64,000 bases of DNA from Propionivibrio sp. (lineage in GTDB: Bacteria > Pseudomonadota > Gammaproteobacteria > Burkholderiales > Rhodocyclaceae): assembly GCA_016705685.1 (NCBI GenBank), contig JADJLB010000010.1, positions 464,501 through 528,500 on the forward strand. Direction: 5' to 3'. A model generated the notes under the pieces. That model did not search any database and was not told the origin of the DNA. It worked only from the letters and a program-made list of their open reading frames with translations. The position numbers were made by a program, and so were the translations under genes. Within the stretch, counting starts at the first letter, position 1. Each line of letters opens with the position of its first letter. Shown piece by piece: positions 63,861 through 64,000 of the stretch.

Positions 63861-64000
63861 ACCATTCTCCTTTAATCGGCAACTGTCCTATGGAACGCGG
63901 GAAACTCGTCAGGCGTAATACTAACGGAAATAACCCAACTTTAATCAATTTGTCCAACACAATCCCGTCGGAGAATAATGTATTGTTGTTAGTAACATAC
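63861..64000 (-). promoter_or_regulatory. Upstream region of the XrtA operon
   Basis: AT-rich region that should hold the promoter of the EPS operon; the ribosome site AAAGGAGAATGGT directly precedes the ATG. TTGGAC and TTATTT separated by 18 bases (around 63925-63955) are a weak sigma-70 candidate. I see no sigma-54 GG-N10-GC element, although XrtA loci are often controlled by the PrsK/PrsR system with sigma-54. The region is cut by the window edge. Confidence 0.35.

Noticed and set aside
1-64000. CRISPR array, prophage or integrase
   Set aside because: No regularly spaced repeats, cas genes, integrase or phage structural genes were seen.

Overview
The window looks like a chromosome segment of a betaproteobacterium, most likely of the Rhodocyclales (Dechloromonas/Azonexus-like). 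The reasons are the surE-pcm-nlpD-rpoS block next to a citramalate synthase, a two-subunit bacterioferritin, a HupT/HupK pair, and a very large exosortase A (XrtA, PEP-CTERM type) exopolysaccharide locus whose proteins match named XrtA-associated families. The taxonomic call is inference from gene content; there is no rRNA in the window and I found no tRNA.

Layout. (1) 1-12 kb, mainly housekeeping: the start of a PAS-type regulator, cimA, then the overlapping operon surE-pcm-nlpD-rpoS, all on the minus strand. A possible ~100 nt structured RNA with its own terminator lies just upstream of surE. On the plus strand are two complementary bacterioferritin subunits and a Bfd-like ferredoxin. On the minus strand are rlmD, a stand-alone mnmD, a HupK-like protein and a HupT/HoxJ-like histidine kinase. 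(2) 12.1-22.4 kb, the most unusual part: two divergently transcribed paralogous ATP-grasp proteins, followed by four tandem genes that each encode a MurF-like ligase fused through a conserved four-cysteine linker to a peptidyl-tRNA-hydrolase-like domain. Copies 2 and 3 share a nearly identical ~430 bp block inside otherwise diverged genes. (3) 22.5-32 kb: the XrtA-associated precursor module, with two alpha/beta hydrolases and an acyl carrier protein on the minus strand, then acyl-CoA ligase, PLP decarboxylase, DegT-like aminotransferase and a 1093-residue protein with three GNAT/FemAB-like domains on the plus strand. (4) 32-46.5 kb: glycosyltransferases, Wzy-like polymerase, methyltransferases, asparagine-synthase-like protein, Wzx-like flippase, deacetylase, O-glycosylation ligase and a CapK-like adenylating enzyme. 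Most genes from 34.8 to 46.5 kb are broken by one-base frame changes, several in homopolymers. (5) 46.5-64 kb: the XrtA core on the minus strand. Transcription runs from the export lipoprotein at 63.86 kb through chain-length regulator, tyrosine autokinase, outer-membrane barrel, ATPase, wecB, deacetylase, FemAB, sugar transferases, XrtA-EpsI and amidotransferase.

How the parts may work together: region 5 (with XrtA) should synthesise, polymerise and export a polysaccharide and process PEP-CTERM proteins. Regions 3 and 4 should make and transfer precursors and modifications. Region 2 carries amide-bond-forming enzymes (ATP-grasp, Mur ligase) together with a tRNA-ester-hydrolase fold. Next to FemAB-like transferases and an amino-acid decarboxylase, this suggests an amino-acid or peptide decoration pathway attached to the EPS system. 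That last point is a hypothesis.
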